From NCBI GenBank assembly GCA_033065855.1, contig JAVXUO010002923.1, positions 252,001 through 316,000 of the forward strand: a stretch of DNA of 64,000 bases. The letters are read 5' to 3'. How positions within the stretch are numbered: position 1 is the stretch's first letter; each line of letters begins with the position of its first letter. Below are positions 1 to 11,965 of the stretch, in pieces. The notes below the pieces were generated by a model. The model saw only the letters and a program-made list of their open reading frames with translations, made no database searches and was not told where the DNA came from. This DNA is from Escallonia rubra (taxonomy: Eukaryota > Streptophyta > Magnoliopsida > Escalloniales > Escalloniaceae). The position numbers and the translations under genes are program-made.

Positions 1-569
1 AAACATATCTTTCACTTCGATTTACATGTAATCATACCCATGGGAACAAGTCACAAAAACAGATAGCAAAGTTTCTTCCCAAAAACATAGAGCAGTGGAC
101 ATCCCATTTAGACCACAGCATATCCCAAATGATGGATTTGCATCGGACCAAGCCTGTCAGAAAACAAAAGAGCAGCCACATGACAATGAAAGGGATTTGC
201 AGGAAGCCTCTTTGTCCAACGGAAGTCACTGATGTTGCCCTTGTCGTGTGGCCCTCTGCTAAATGATTAGCCAGAATGGATTCCGTACTGGTGCTCGTGT
301 AAGATCGATACAGGTACTTTTCGACCAAAACTGTGTACTCCATGTAACATAGGGGAGTAAAAGAGGAAACTACTATAAAACATATTCAAGTCTGAGCTAG
401 CGAAATACAGTATAAAAGTACTTAAGCAAGCGGTTAAACCGATAAAGCTCGAGTGCTGGACTTGCACCAACCCAGCTGAATCTGTGTCTAGTCGATCTTT
501 GTTGGGTCAGAACAAAGAAACAAAAACCTCGTAGAATCTGTATTGCATTCAAGTTCAAGGTATCAAGTG

Positions 570-1440
570 CACCGGCAGTCTTCAAGCTTCAACAGTGGAA
601 GAAGCAACCCCAGTGATGAGGAAAGATGAAAAATGGTCACGTGAGTTGTATCATCAGAAATGACGCCAGCTAGGATAACAATAAAGTTTGCGAAGGGTGG
701 GAAGTTAGAATAAGGGAAGGGTGCAGCAAGGGATCACTTGCAATTACGAGTCAGTGACAATATGGGAGAGACTCTAGACAACAGCAAGAGGTGGGAAAAG
801 AGGGAAATTAATAATACTGATCATGTTATATAAGGAGCTTATCTGTTCAGTGAGTTGATACACAAAACATAAATATGGGGTGTATCGTAGTGATGAGTGA
901 TGGGAATCTAATTTGCATGAGTGCGTTGTTTAACAGAAAAAACGGCCCAAGGATTGAGGGTTGGAAGCAAATTGGAAATTTTAAGTATCAGCGTGTTGGA
1001 GAAAAGGAAATTCAAGGGGTTGAGGAGACCTGCCTCACACTCACCATGCAACAAGCATGAAGCTTCAATCGATGTGTGCAACCCAAGTGATGAGGACGAG
1101 GTGAGTTGTATCATATTGGTAATGCTCAAGTTGTATGAGGGGCTTATCTGTTCGGCGAGTTGAAACAGAAAACAGAAATATTGGGTGTATCGTAGTGACA
1201 AGTACTGGGGATCAGATTTGTACGAGTGGGTCCAATTTCTTCTTTTCACGATGAACAGTAGCTGCTTATTTTAACGATATATGTGTTGTTCAACAGAAGA
1301 CACGGCCTACGGTTAGAGGGTTGGAAGCAAACTTGAAAACATAAGTATCAGTGTACGTTAATGCAGAAAAGGAAATCCAAAAGGTCAAGGAGACCTGCCT
1401 CACACTTGCCATGCCACGAGCACGAAGCTTCAATGTGTGC
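570..1440. repeat. Diverged direct repeats, unit about 300 bp
   Basis: A block at about 830-1110 (TTATCTGTTC, then GGTGTATCGTAGTGA, then AGGGTTGGAAGCAAA, then GAGACCTGCCTCACACT) returns in the same order at about 1140-1430. The second copy has a roughly 65-bp insertion around 1230-1290. A shorter copy of the tail (AAGCTTCAA, CCCAGTGATGAGGA, GTGAGTTGTATCAT) also sits at 570-655 and at 1060-1110. No coding frame is conserved between the copies. Confidence 0.75.
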
Positions 1441-1905
1441 AGCTCTCAGTACCCAGCTAATGTAACCAGTGGCCTGACGGAATTACGTGAACCGGTCGAG
1501 GGGAACAAAACTCAGGTACAAGAGAACCTAGACTACTAAACACCAACAATGACATGGTGATGTAATTTGACTGATTTAACCGTGCATACTAATAAATCCC
1601 CACCAATAATAATAGTATTACGAGAAAATTAATCGTAACATTCATGTGAGTGAAATATTGATTTGACTTGCATTCCACATTGTGGGGACAGGGGGGTGAA
1701 CAACCAAGATCACAAAAGTACCATATTCCTCAACCACAAAACCTGCACCTCCGAGCCATGAATTTAGCAAATCATCAACAGTTCATCTTCAGTGAAAATT
1801 ATGCCATTCAAGAGAGGGGGGAATGGCTGAACAATAACCAAATAGGTGGTGGGATAAAGAGATGCAAAATCTACCCACCACAAAAGGCAAACATATGCTC
1901 AGGAG

Positions 1906-2251
1906 CTATGTTACATGGACTCGGTACGAGTGTCCGAGTCAAATACGTGTCCAAGTGTCGGATTCATCTATTTTTCAAAATCCAAGACATGGGGACACGG
2001 CAAAATATTCCCACTTATTCTTGTTTCTTAATTATTCCATAGTTTACATACTGTTTTATCGGATGCATATCGTTTTAATTGAGAACTGAGATCATCTCAA
2101 AGCAACAATGAACTAAAACAAACACTATAACATAGTGTTCCTAGTGGCATATCCTACGGGATGTGTCGGACACATATCCCATACCCATGTCCAAGTTTCG
2201 AGTGTCCGACACGGGTACTTCGCGCATTTTGAAAGAGTCCATGTAACATAG
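1906..2251. mobile_element. hAT-type MITE with 8-bp target duplication
   Basis: A 346-bp element with a perfect 17-bp terminal inverted repeat, CTATGTTACATGGACTC at 1906-1922 and its reverse complement at 2235-2251. It is flanked by a perfect 8-bp duplication CTCAGGAG (1898-1905 and 2252-2259). Length, non-coding content and 8-bp TSD fit a hAT-superfamily MITE. Internal motifs around GTGTCCGA/TCGGACAC recur. It lies in the large intron of the MYB-CC gene. Confidence 0.88.
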
Positions 2252-2341
2252 CTCAGGAGAAGTGAACATTTAAAGATTCGGCCAAATTTCAAAAGCACAT
2301 GGTTGTGAAGTTAGTTGATACATTCATTATAATTCGCATAC

Positions 2342-5300
2342 CTCAAGTTGTTCGTGAAGCTGCTTTTGAACTTCCATCTGCACTCTTAATGCTTCAGTGA
2401 TTCCCATACTCCTGTCATTAAAAAATCAAAGGCAGCAAAAGTTCAGTTATGGTGACATGAGGTAAGAGCAAGTAAATCCCACATACGAATTCCATCTTGC
2501 AAAATAAAGAAAATAAAACATTAAACTTAACTTCTGTGAGACAGAAGACGTTATAACTGTTAGAGATGTCAAAACTTTTAAACGGGGGTACGGGGGGGGT
2601 CTTAAGGGTGGGGGAGACAGCTTGTGCGTCTGAAATGGTGCTTGTAAGATTCTGCATCAGAGGGTGAGGAGGCAATTAATTTAATAACTATTCACTTCAT
2701 CACTAAAATCTGTTAAAGCATGGAGTACATTGTTGGGCCCATTCTGTGATGGATTATGATTTAAAAAAGATGGCAACTTTACTTTATATCAGAGCTTTGA
2801 CTTTACAAGGTCTTCCGTTCAAATCTTCCCACTTGCAGTTTGTCCTGCTTTATGTTGTGGTTTGTACTGCACTCTACCATGCTTCCGTTTTGTTTGAACC
2901 TTTCGTCTGTCTCTTTATGTGCTATGATTCGTTAATAGGGCTTAATTTCCACTAGCTTATGCCTTTAGAGAGATCGTAACTTAGTATGAGACCAGCATAA
3001 CCCCATATGGAAAAGAATTCATGAATAGCAAACACTGGTAACTTAATTACAAATAACAGGAAAAACGTAAACCAAGGAGGAAATTGCGTCTCACAAGGCC
3101 AACGGCTGCCTCGATATAACTTAAATTTGGGGAGAGAGAGAGAGAGACTAACGTTTTCACGTCTAGAGATGTCATCTCTTGACCAGGAGCCGACTTTTTC
3201 TCTGAAGTTCCTGCAATGAAAGAAATCAAGCCAGATTCTGCTTTATTCTTTCTGTTGTGGTTTCCTCGGCGTATTTCCGAGTGCATGTAAGCGAATTAGT
3301 AGTATATGACCCAAATGATTAGTTAAGGAAGCTATATTATGACAGAATATTGCTGCAATGTACTCCACTCTGGAATGCCGCTTTTGAACACAACGAAGAT
3401 AGCAAACCAAAAAGTAAGCACAGTTGCAAACACAAGGGGTGGAAACAAAAGAGGCAAACAATGCTACCTTCTGATGAGTCTGGTTTGTATCTGGCTGTCC
3501 TATATTTCTGGAAATAAAAAGACATAGAATAGAGTGAGATAGTGGATAATGGTAAAAGGTAACAACATCAACAGAAAATGTTTTTCATTACTTGCAGGTG
3601 ACTTTTCACATGATAGATGGTCAAGCCTTCAACATTCATAAGCTTTAAGACACCCTTTGGAGTAGCCCCTAGAGTTGCAAGTCAATACAATGAGAAACAC
3701 CACGAATCGTCATATCCTAACAAGAATAAAAATCTGACAATGCTGAGAGAAAAACTTACGATCACTACCACCAAGCTGATTGACGGCATCAACAAAGGCT
3801 TCATGAAGTTCTGGCGTCCACCGCATGCGAGGCTTCGTCAAAGGTTCAACAGATGATGGATAAGCAACAGGAAAAGTTTCAGTAGACGAAACCGAATGCT
3901 GATGATGAAGCTGGCGCTGGAACAGAGGGATGTCAGAAGATAGTCCAGCACTTGATACGCCTTACATAGTTTTACACATTAACAAGCTTAAAGGTGGAGA
4001 AAAATAGATGAACATGGTATGCAACATCGTGTTTCCTACAAAAGCGTCTTTGCTACAGGTGCAATTCTAAATACAGGAACTATCCATCAGATGCACCATA
4101 AAACATAAGCATTTGTATTGATCACCAAGTGTGGTGGAACAAATCCTGGCAGGCATGTCTAATAAAAGAGAGGTGTACTTTTGGGGTTTGCTAGATGTCT
4201 GAAAGACTAGTTAGAATCATTTACCAACTAAAGACCCCACATCAAGAATGTGTCACTAATTCCACAATTAAAAGAGAAGAAGAAAGGAACATGAGTAGAT
4301 TATAGTCGCATGCTATGCACTTGAAATAAACATAAATGCCACCAGACTGTCACGAGGTGGAGGGTAGCTTATGGTTTCTTTGTTTTCGGAAAAACTCATT
4401 AACTAATTTAAAAAAGAAGAAAGAGAGGATATAAGCTTTTTTCCCTTCCATCAGAAAAAGAAGAAAACAAAAAGAAAATGGGAGAACAAAATATAAGAGG
4501 AAGAAGATAGCAAGCTTGTAACCCTCTGCACCCAGCCCTGGCACCAGTACGCATAACTATCAATTTGGAGCAGAGACCTCATGAACATATAGGGAAATCA
4601 AAATAATAAATTAACCCCACTAACTAATACATCCACAACTAAAATTTTAAGAAAGCTAGAAGCAAAAGAATGCCCACGGGGTAATTTATCCTCAGGCCAT
4701 TGATAGAATCATACTTCTTATCAATGTAGGAGGAACTTCACATGCACAAATATGAGGAAGGCATCCATACATTAGACAAGGCCCATGTGTTCCTAATATG
4801 GAAAGTGAGATACACAAATACAATTTACATTCTAAGTCAAGGAACAAACCTTTGGTTCTGGATCTGGTTCATTGACATCAACAAGTAGCTCGCTCCAATT
4901 AGAGTCCAAAGCATCATCAACTGAAATTAATTGGTCCCATTCCCGCCAATCGGTTCTCCTTCCATTGTCTGCAGATACTATTAGGTCAGAACTGCTTTCT
5001 ACATGACCATTCTGGATATGTTCAGGAAAATCGAGGAAACCCTGAATTGAATCTGTTCCCCAGGAGACATCATTGTTTTCACTGGGGTAACTAACTAACG
5101 GTGGGGACTGCACATCTACATGAGAAGACTGGGTTGACTCTGAATGCAAAGATCTTCCAGCACCTGATGACTCTGAAATGAACGGATAATTTCGCGAGTG
5201 CACCTTTTGAGGTGAAACTGCAGGAAACTGAAGATCTCTGGGGTACTCAGAAGTTGAAGAAAACAGGTGCCCTACTGACCCGCTTTTAGAAACCAATGGA

Positions 5301-5494
5301 GTTGACCGATGGGACATTCGATTTGTCATCGGTTCCCTCTCTGTGTTAACTTGAAGGGAATCGGGTAGTTTGGGAAGTCTCTCTTCCAAAGTAAGCAAAA
5401 CTGGTAAAGCTGCAGCTGTGGATCCAGAGATTCCAACATTACTCAGCTTCTTCTCACCAGATCTCTGAATGCATAACGTAGGGCGCATGTCCAT
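2342..5494 (-). CDS. PHR1-like MYB-CC transcription factor (3' end outside window)
   Basis: DNA-binding regulator of the phosphate-starvation-response (PHR1/PHL) family, acting in the nucleus. Six coding exons join in frame with GT-AG borders: 5494-4850, 3916-3760, 3668-3592, 3507-3468, 3210-3153 and 2411-2342, giving 349 codons. Residues 1-215 are the serine-rich N-terminal region with the family opening [13 protein letters not shown]. The MYB domain is at about residues 245-303 and contains [32 protein letters not shown] and [14 protein letters not shown]. The MYB-CC coiled coil begins at about residue 326 ([20 protein letters not shown]) and is cut at LHEQLE. The rest of the coiled coil (LQLRIEEQ-type exon) and the C-terminus are not found between 1 and 2341, so they lie beyond the left edge. 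The first ATG is chosen because the following residues match the family N-terminus. Family assignment is firm; the exact paralogue is not resolved. Confidence 0.94.
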
Positions 5495-7290
5495 TTTTCT
5501 CCATCAATTGGGAATGTTGATTGCTCACTGTCGAAACCAAGTTAGAACACGTGTTACAGATTCTAACCCCAAATTCCTGCTTTTCAACAGATGTACTAGA
5601 CGACCTTTTTCACATGTAGGATTCAGCGGAAACCAGATAGATTCTGGAAAGATGAAAGGAACTTCTAGTTAAGAAAGCCAAACATTATTTCAAATAGCTG
5701 TTGCTTTCACTAAAAAAATTTGAACATCAAACTCTCATACGTAAGACAAATTACAAGGGAAATTTCTAACATAAATAGAGTTTGATAGTTTGGTAGGAAA
5801 GCATCCACCCCGGAAGAGAAAAGTATCAATTTAGTGGTGTTCCAAAGGCAAAATTTCTGAGTAAAACACCACATGTATTGGTGTAACACTCCTGAATGAC
5901 TAAATTTATGTGATCGTACCATGTTACTTCGCACAATGTGTTTGAAAATGTTGATCCTCTCCTTCAGCATTTTCATTAACCCGTCTTATCAGTCTCAGTT
6001 TTTTTTATTCTGCTGATCCATACTCTTGAAGCATACAAACTCCGACGAAATTGAAAACTTAAACCTATGATGGTGAGATATTTAAACTCGGAATACATGC
6101 TTCCTCTTCATGCTCAGTGTTACGCGCAAGGCGCAGCCCAACCCATGGAGCGCACCTCGCTTGGGCGCAAGGGGGGGGGAAGGGTTAATTTTAGTTCTTT
6201 CTTTGATAACATCATAAATCAATATCTAAAGTAAGAAAAACCTCAAATCCCCAATCAACTGATTCTCTTGCTGATGTTCACTGTGCTAGTGCCCCGTTGC
6301 CGACTGCTGCTCCCTTTCGAGTAGATCTACTCTTCCAGTGCACCTTGTAGACGAAGAAGATGAAGTTGAGTAGGAATCTCTACCTGATCATTTCCTTTAA
6401 AGAAGGCATTGTTACCTTGGCCTTTACCGATCATGAGGACGACGATGTCATGTTTACTTAGGATTAGCAAATTCAATTGAAGTTGAAACTTTTTTTAGTG
6501 TTGGAAGTTTGTTCGATTGCCACGGAACTTCTTTTACGTGATTTAATCCGTTTAATGCACTAATACGTAGTTTTTATTTTATTTTGTGCATCGCTTCGGA
6601 AAGGCGCGTGTGTGCGCCTTACGCCTAGGCTTCAGGACCCTTTGCGCCTTAATTTTTCTTGCGCTTTTAATAACAATAACAATGTTCAAGCTTGATCAAT
6701 CAACTCTACAATCCATAAAGTGTTTCCCATAAAAAATTCTCGTAACACTTAATTTTTCAAAACCAAATACACATATTCAGAGGAGGCTGCTGAGGCAGGA
6801 ACAAACCCCACCCCCTCACCCCCTATACACCCCCACCCCCAGCTGGAAGCTACAGTTTGCTGCGTTACGAGGAACTTTAACAGATGACCCAACAGACATT
6901 CTACAAAAATCCAACTAAAATCACATTCACATCAGCTTCATTAAGTTTTCTCTTTGACGTTTGCAAATTCCTAAAACATGTTCTCGAATCCAACTCATAA
7001 ATCAAATAAGTATTGCCCAGAAAGTCAATATCTACATGTACATAATTTATCCTAAAATTCGTAAAAATAGAAGCCAGGGAGCATCAAACAAAAGTAAGCT
7101 CAAGAACTCGAAGTGGGTGCTGGGAATATGCTCAAAACATACACAAAAATCTCAAAAGAGATCAGAATCCAACCTTAAGAAGCTCGAAACTGCAGCCGGG
7201 AGAGATGCGTGGATAGAATAGGCACCAGAACGGCAATATGCGTAGGAAAGCGAGATTTGACCCGCTCCTTCCAAGTTGAGTAACAATGAT
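5495..7290 (-). other. 5' leader and intron region of the MYB-CC gene
   Basis: Upstream of the chosen ATG there is AT-rich sequence with no MYB-CC coding match. Plant PHR/PHL genes commonly have intron-containing 5' leaders, so this is probably 5'UTR plus leader intron, with the promoter to the right. I cannot place the leader exon junctions. A GC-rich repeat (6118-6672) interrupts it. Short reading frames here show no domains. Confidence 0.4.
6118..6672. repeat. GC-rich-ended inverted-repeat element (possible MITE)
   Basis: The left end carries TTACGCGCAAGGCGCAGCCC and the right end carries AAGGCGCG, TGCGCCTTACGCCTAGGC and TTTGCGCCTTAA, i.e. GGCGC/GCGCC-rich ends facing each other around an AT-rich core of about 400 bp. 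I could not define a target duplication. It may be a MITE or an old repeat family with GCGCCTT termini. Confidence 0.4.
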
Positions 7291-7789
7291 GATGATGATT
7301 TCAGAGGCCCGTTTTTGGCTCCATCTGGCCCTTTTGTCCAATCATGCGAGGGGGCAGGATGTTCCGACTGCTCTGACGTGTATGTCCCTCTCAGCGCTCC
7401 GCCGTACGACCTTCGAACTGATGTTTTTGTGATTAAATTTGGACGTGCCTGATTGGATGCACGGTTTCAGAAATAAGAGAGTGGGGACAGGTTAGGTGGG
7501 GCCCGGTCTACGCAGCCGTGTTTGGAGTCTGATTGCTTTCTTGGTGGAGTCATGTACCGGCTGATTTCCATTATTGGTTGGTCGTCCGCTTAAGAAGCAT
7601 TAAAGGAAAGTGCTGACAGAGATGTGTGATGGCAGCAGTTTTGGAAGTCTTTAACAAAGGTAAGCCGCGCAACTGTTTAGTAACACTGCTCTCACATTCA
7701 TTCCCAAAGTAATTTTGTCTAACTACCGAAGCAGAGCGAAGAATTTTAAATCTACTTACTTGTTATAATGTGATTTATTTATAAATATT
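7291..7789. other. Non-coding flank, no feature recognised
   Basis: A moderately GC-rich stretch between the MYB-CC leader and the LINE remnant. It may include the MYB-CC promoter (minus strand), but I see no convincing TATA box or coding frame. Confidence 0.3.
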
Positions 7790-9912
7790 TTTCTAAAGTT
7801 TTACGTACTAGAACCAAGAAGATTCTTCCTAATCTCATTAATTAGAGGCAATCTGCCTTTATAGTCGGAAGAAATATTGCTGATAATATTCTTTTTATGC
7901 AAGAATTGGTGAAACAATATCACGAGACAAGGGGCAAGCCTAGGTGTGTTATGAAGATTGATTTACAAATGGCCTATGATTCTGTAAGGTGGGACTTTTG
8001 TAAGACAGTAACGGAGGGGATGCAGTTTCCCTCTCAATTTATTGTTTGGACAATGTAGTGTGTCACTCCAACAAGGTTCTGAATTAATCTTAATGGATGT
8101 ATGGAGGAATATTTTGCTAGTGCCAAGGGGCTTAGACAAGGGGGTCTCATGTCCCCTTTATCTTTTCCTTTTGGTCGTGGAGGCATTTTCAAGTCTTATG
8201 GATCATTATGCAGCTCTGTGCAACTTTAAGTTTTATTTCGAGTGCAAAGAGTCACATCTATGTGCTTTGCAAATGATCTATTCTTGCTTGCACAAGCTCA
8301 CCTCACAACAATGGTGATGATTAAGCAAGCTCCGACTGATTTTGAACAATTATGAGGTCTTTCGCCCTATAGAGAAAGAGTTACGTGTTTTTTTTTTTTG
8401 CTGGGGTTGATGAAAATAAGCCATGAACCTGTCCACGGTCATTGACATCTCTCTTGGCTCCCTACCAGTTACAATTTTGGGGTTCCTTTGATTAATACCA
8501 AATTACAGTATAACGATTGCAAAATTCTCATTGAGAGACTGACAGAAAAGATTTCCAGCTGGACAACCAATTCTTATCCTATATTGGAAGAGCACAGTTA
8601 GCTACTTCACTGCTGGTAAGTATGGATGTCTAATGGTGCACCATCTTTATACTGCCTAAAAAGATCATCAAGCAGCTTGAGGGTTGTCAGATCTTTCATT
8701 TGGCAAGGACAGGATGTTAACTGCACAGGGCCAAAAGTATCTTGGAAAGACCTTAATTTGTCTTCCTAAAAAGGAAGCAGGTCTGGGGCTTAAGAGAATT
8801 AAGCAATAGAACAAAGATGCAATGTGCAAACACCTGTGAAATTTGGCACATAAAAAAAATACCCTTTATGAGTTAAATGGTGTCATATGTACATAATCAA
8901 AGCCAAACATCTGTGGACCTTTGAATCTCATGTTACCAATTTTGGACTTGGTGCAAGATTATGAAAATCAGAAACCAATTCCAACAGTTCTTTATGTACA
9001 AGGAGGGGAATGGATAGAGCACTGGCATATGGTTGGATAGATGGATACCTAGGGATCCTATTATTACTAGATTTGGTCCAAAAATTGTCTATGTTTCTGG
9101 TTTGGCAATGAAAGTTAAAGTTTCTAATATAATAGATGAGCATTACTGGAGGTTACCTCCCAGTAGATCTCAAGCTCTTAGGGAGCTGAATACCACTCGT
9201 AGAGTTTTTCCTATGCCTAAAAATGATCAACCCGATAAAATGATGTGGGATTTGTACCCTTGTGGTAAATTTACTGTAGATACTGCTTTAAATGTTATTA
9301 GAACAAACAAAATTGCTACTGCTGCTTGGTGGAAGTTACTTTGCTTCAAGAGACACAACCCTATATGCTCTATGATACTTTGATGTTATGTAAATGGGGC
9401 TTGAGAACTAAAGATAAGCTGAAAATTTGGAATTTGTTTCAAGATGATAGTTGGTTGTCCCTTATGTTATGCTCAGCAAGAAGCCAGTGATCACTGTTTA
9501 TTCAGTGTGCTTATACTAAGGAAATATGGCATCCAGCAAATTAAACATTGCGATGCCTCTCAACTCTTGGAACCAATTCATTCAGTATGCTACTTAACAG
9601 TTTATAGGAAAGAGGGCCAAGGTTTGCAAACTAGTCATAACAACTGTAGTGTATGGCATTTGGTAAGAAAGAAATGTAAGAAGTTTAGCAGAAGCAAGCT
9701 ACTCCTCAGGGCTGCTTTCATCTGAAGCATTCCAATTTTATGTTAGCAGTTGGAATAAAACAACTGATATTGCCTTGAATAGAGCACTATACACAGCTTG
9801 GGGATTGGTCACCAAGTAATAAGAAAGTACGCAGCTCCTTGACTGTTTTGGAAGGCTTTTCGGAAGGATTATGGATGATTACTATATATAGTGATTGAAC
9901 TGTGTATAATTG
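7790..9912 (+). pseudogene. L1-type LINE remnant: reverse transcriptase and RT zinc-binding region
   Basis: Translated in shifting frames, the plus strand gives a non-LTR reverse transcriptase. At about 7845-8010 it reads QSAFIVGRNIADNILF then CVMKIDLQMAYDSVRWDF (fingers/palm, first catalytic Asp). Near 8125-8170 comes KGLRQGG followed by SPL. Near 8260-8300 comes CFANDLFLLAQA, where the Tyr of the usual YADD box region reads as FAND. A zf-RVT-like segment follows at about 9235-9500 (MMWDLYPCGKFTV, then WWKLLCF, then CPLC and a DHCLF box). Stops and frameshifts are frequent, so it is dead. The 5' end is not located. Its 3' end is interrupted by the solo LTR at 9913 and resumes at 12287. Confidence 0.85.
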
Positions 9913-10229
9913 TGTTCCCAACCCATTCTGGTCGCACCTAAAGGCCCACTACGGTCCCACTTTGCATGACACGTCCGCACAAGCAACATACATTTTCAAC
10001 GCTCACAACCGGTCAAAGCATGCACGCTCAAGTAACGTGACCAAGCCTCATGACACTTCGACCGTCGCACTTCGCCCGTCGCCCAACGACGCGCCATGAC
10101 ACTTGCCCAAGGAAGTTGGCCTTGGCCTCCCCCTTGGGGTCGGCCTCGGCCTTGGCCTCCCCCTTGTGGCTTAGCACCTTCACTTCTCTTCAAGAGACCT
10201 TGCATCCTTCGCGACGCCCTTCGCCCATC

Positions 10230-10500
10230 ATCCGGACATCAACCTCGCGACGTCCGTCGTGCATCACCTTACGGACGTTCGTACATCAACCTCGCGACGT
10301 CCGTCCTGCAACAACCTCCCGACATCCGTTCGTACATCAACTTCACGACGTCCGTCGTCCATCAACTCCGCGACCCCCGTCGCCCGGACACAACTCCGCG
10401 ACCCCCGTCGCCCGGACACAACTCCGCGACCCCCGTCGCCCGGACACAACTCCGCGACTCCACGACGCTCATCATCCGTCGCCCGGACGTCGTCTTCATG
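10230..10500. repeat. Tandem repeats in solo LTR, set 1 (28-bp core)
   Basis: The unit CGCCCGGACACAACTCCGCG plus GACCCCCGT recurs with an exact 28-bp period at 10381, 10409 and 10437. It is preceded by looser copies of CGCGACGTCCGTCGT with CATCAAC spacing (10230-10370). Confidence 0.88.
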
Positions 10501-10559
10501 ACCCCCGTCACCGACGTCCGGGCGTCACACTCCAACACTTCGCCGCGCCGCTGATACAG

Positions 10560-10860
10560 CCGTGCCCCCAGGCTCTCTGTCACACTACCGTGCCCCCGGC
10601 ACTATACGCACTCTGTCGCGCCCATGCGCCACCATTGACACCAACGTGCCCCCGGCACCTTATGCACTCTGTCGCGCCCATGCGCTACCATTGACACAAA
10701 CATGCCCCCGGCACCTTACGCACTCCGTCGCGCCCATGCGCCGTGCCATTGACATAGACGTGCTCCCGGCACCTTACTCACTTCATCGCGCCCATGCGCC
10801 ACAATCATGTCATCATGCCCCCGGGCACCACACTCATTCATCACACCATGCGCACCTTGC
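10560..10860. repeat. Tandem repeats in solo LTR, set 2 (56-58 bp)
   Basis: TGCCCCCGGCAC followed by an ACTCTGTCGCGCCCATGCG stretch recurs starting at 10591, 10647, 10703 and 10761 (periods 56, 56 and 58 bp), with a decayed copy near 10816. Confidence 0.85.
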
Positions 10861-10899
10861 CTTGGTCATGGAACATGCTTCAACCCACTCTCCGGAGTG

Positions 10900-11570
10900 T
10901 ACATCATCCGCGGGGATAGGCGACTCCTCCGGGACACTATCTCTGCCAGGGAACTCTTCAACTCCCCTTCCGCCAGGTAGACGGCTCCTCCGGGATGCTA
11001 CCTCGGCCAGTCGGGTAGACGGCTCCTCCGGGATGCTACCTCGGCCAGTCGGGTAGACGGCTCCTCCGGGATGCTACCTTGACATGCTCCGAGTGCTCCG
11101 GCACAAGGACTCACCCGCGGGGATAGGCGACTCCTCCGGGACACTATCTCTGCCAGGGAGCTCTTCAACTCCCCTTCCGCCAGGTAGACGGCTCCTCCGG
11201 GATGCTACCTTGGCCGGCCGGGTAGACGGCTCCTCCGGGATGCTACCTTGACATGCTCCGAGTGCTCCGGCACAAGGACTCACCCGCGGGGATAGGCGAC
11301 TCCTCCGGGACACTATCTCTGCCAGGGAGCTCTTCAACTCCCCTTCTGCCAGGTAGACGGCTCCTCCGGGATGCTACCTTGACTCGCTCCAAGTGCTCCG
11401 GCATAAGGACTCACCCGCAGGGATAGGCGACTCCTCCGGGACACTATCTCTGCCAGGGAGCTCTTCAACTCCCCTTCCGCCAGGTAGACGGCTCCTCCGG
11501 GATGCTACCTTGGCCTGCGGAATAGACGACTCCTCCGGGACACTATCTCCGTCAGGGTGCCTGCGTGACT
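10900..11570. repeat. Tandem repeats in solo LTR, set 3 (131-207 bp higher-order units)
   Basis: Large units start at GGGGATAGGCGACTCCTCC near 10912, 11119, 11288 and 11419. The spacing differs (about 207, 169 and 131 bp) because the inner 38-bp subrepeat GTAGACGGCTCCTCCGGGAT occurs three, two and one times. This is a higher-order repeat with copy-number steps of one subunit. Confidence 0.88.
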
Positions 11571-11889
11571 GGCCTACGTGCTCCAGCACTGGGGGCTTGC
11601 GTCGGCACCCTTAGGGACTATGACCCCCGGGTCACTCCAAGACGGGAGTAGGTCTTCGGAGGGCATCGCGCCTAGTTCACCTGGCAGTTGGGCGTCGGGT
11701 CTTCCCCACCGCTGCCAGGCCTGTGGGACTCCGCAAGGGCTTGGATTGGAGGCTAGATCGAGGGGGTTCTCTGGCCACACCGATGCGGTGGGAGCCAGTC
11801 TTTCCAGACAGACAGAGCGACGCTGTGAGGAGCAGGCCGGGTGAATATGCGATCTGACAGTCCGTGGAGCACCGGCACCCGTGGACCCC

Positions 11890-11965
11890 CCGGTGACGTG
11901 TCACTCTCGGGGAGCGCCACGTGTCAGTTAATGACATCATCATCTCAATCTCTATAAATAGAGGT
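11890..11965 (+). promoter_or_regulatory. LTR promoter: ACGT elements and TATA box
   Basis: GGTGACGTGTCA (about 11892), GCCACGTGTCAG (about 11916) and TGACATCATC (about 11932) are ACGT-core/bZIP-like sites. They are followed by TCTATAAATAGA at 11951, a strong plant TATA box. Position in the 3' part of the LTR is as expected for the U3/R boundary. Factor binding is inferred from sequence only. Confidence 0.65.

Larger units (their letters stand above)
1..2341 (-). other. Large intron of the MYB-CC gene (open to the left)
   Basis: The sixth visible exon ends at a good donor (GAG then GTATGC on the minus strand). No downstream MYB-CC coding block is recognisable before base 1. The stretch should therefore be an intron of more than 2.3 kb. 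It holds a direct-repeat block (about 570-1440) and a complete hAT-type MITE (1906-2251). A 103-codon minus-strand reading frame at 32-343 has no recognisable domain and I do not call it a gene. Confidence 0.6.

Noticed and set aside
32-343. 103-codon minus-strand frame with a hydrophobic stretch
   Set aside because: No recognisable domain, no similarity to the expected MYB-CC C-terminus, and no splice sites linking it in frame to the exon at 2342.
10362-10460. Regular 28-bp spaced repeats resembling a CRISPR array
   Set aside because: The repeats are contiguous with no unique spacers, in a plant nuclear LTR; this is a minisatellite.
10050-11850. Several open frames of 70-210 codons rich in Pro, Arg, Thr and Ser on both strands
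   Set aside because: They are by-products of GC-rich tandem repeats in the solo LTR; frames overlap on both strands and show no domain.
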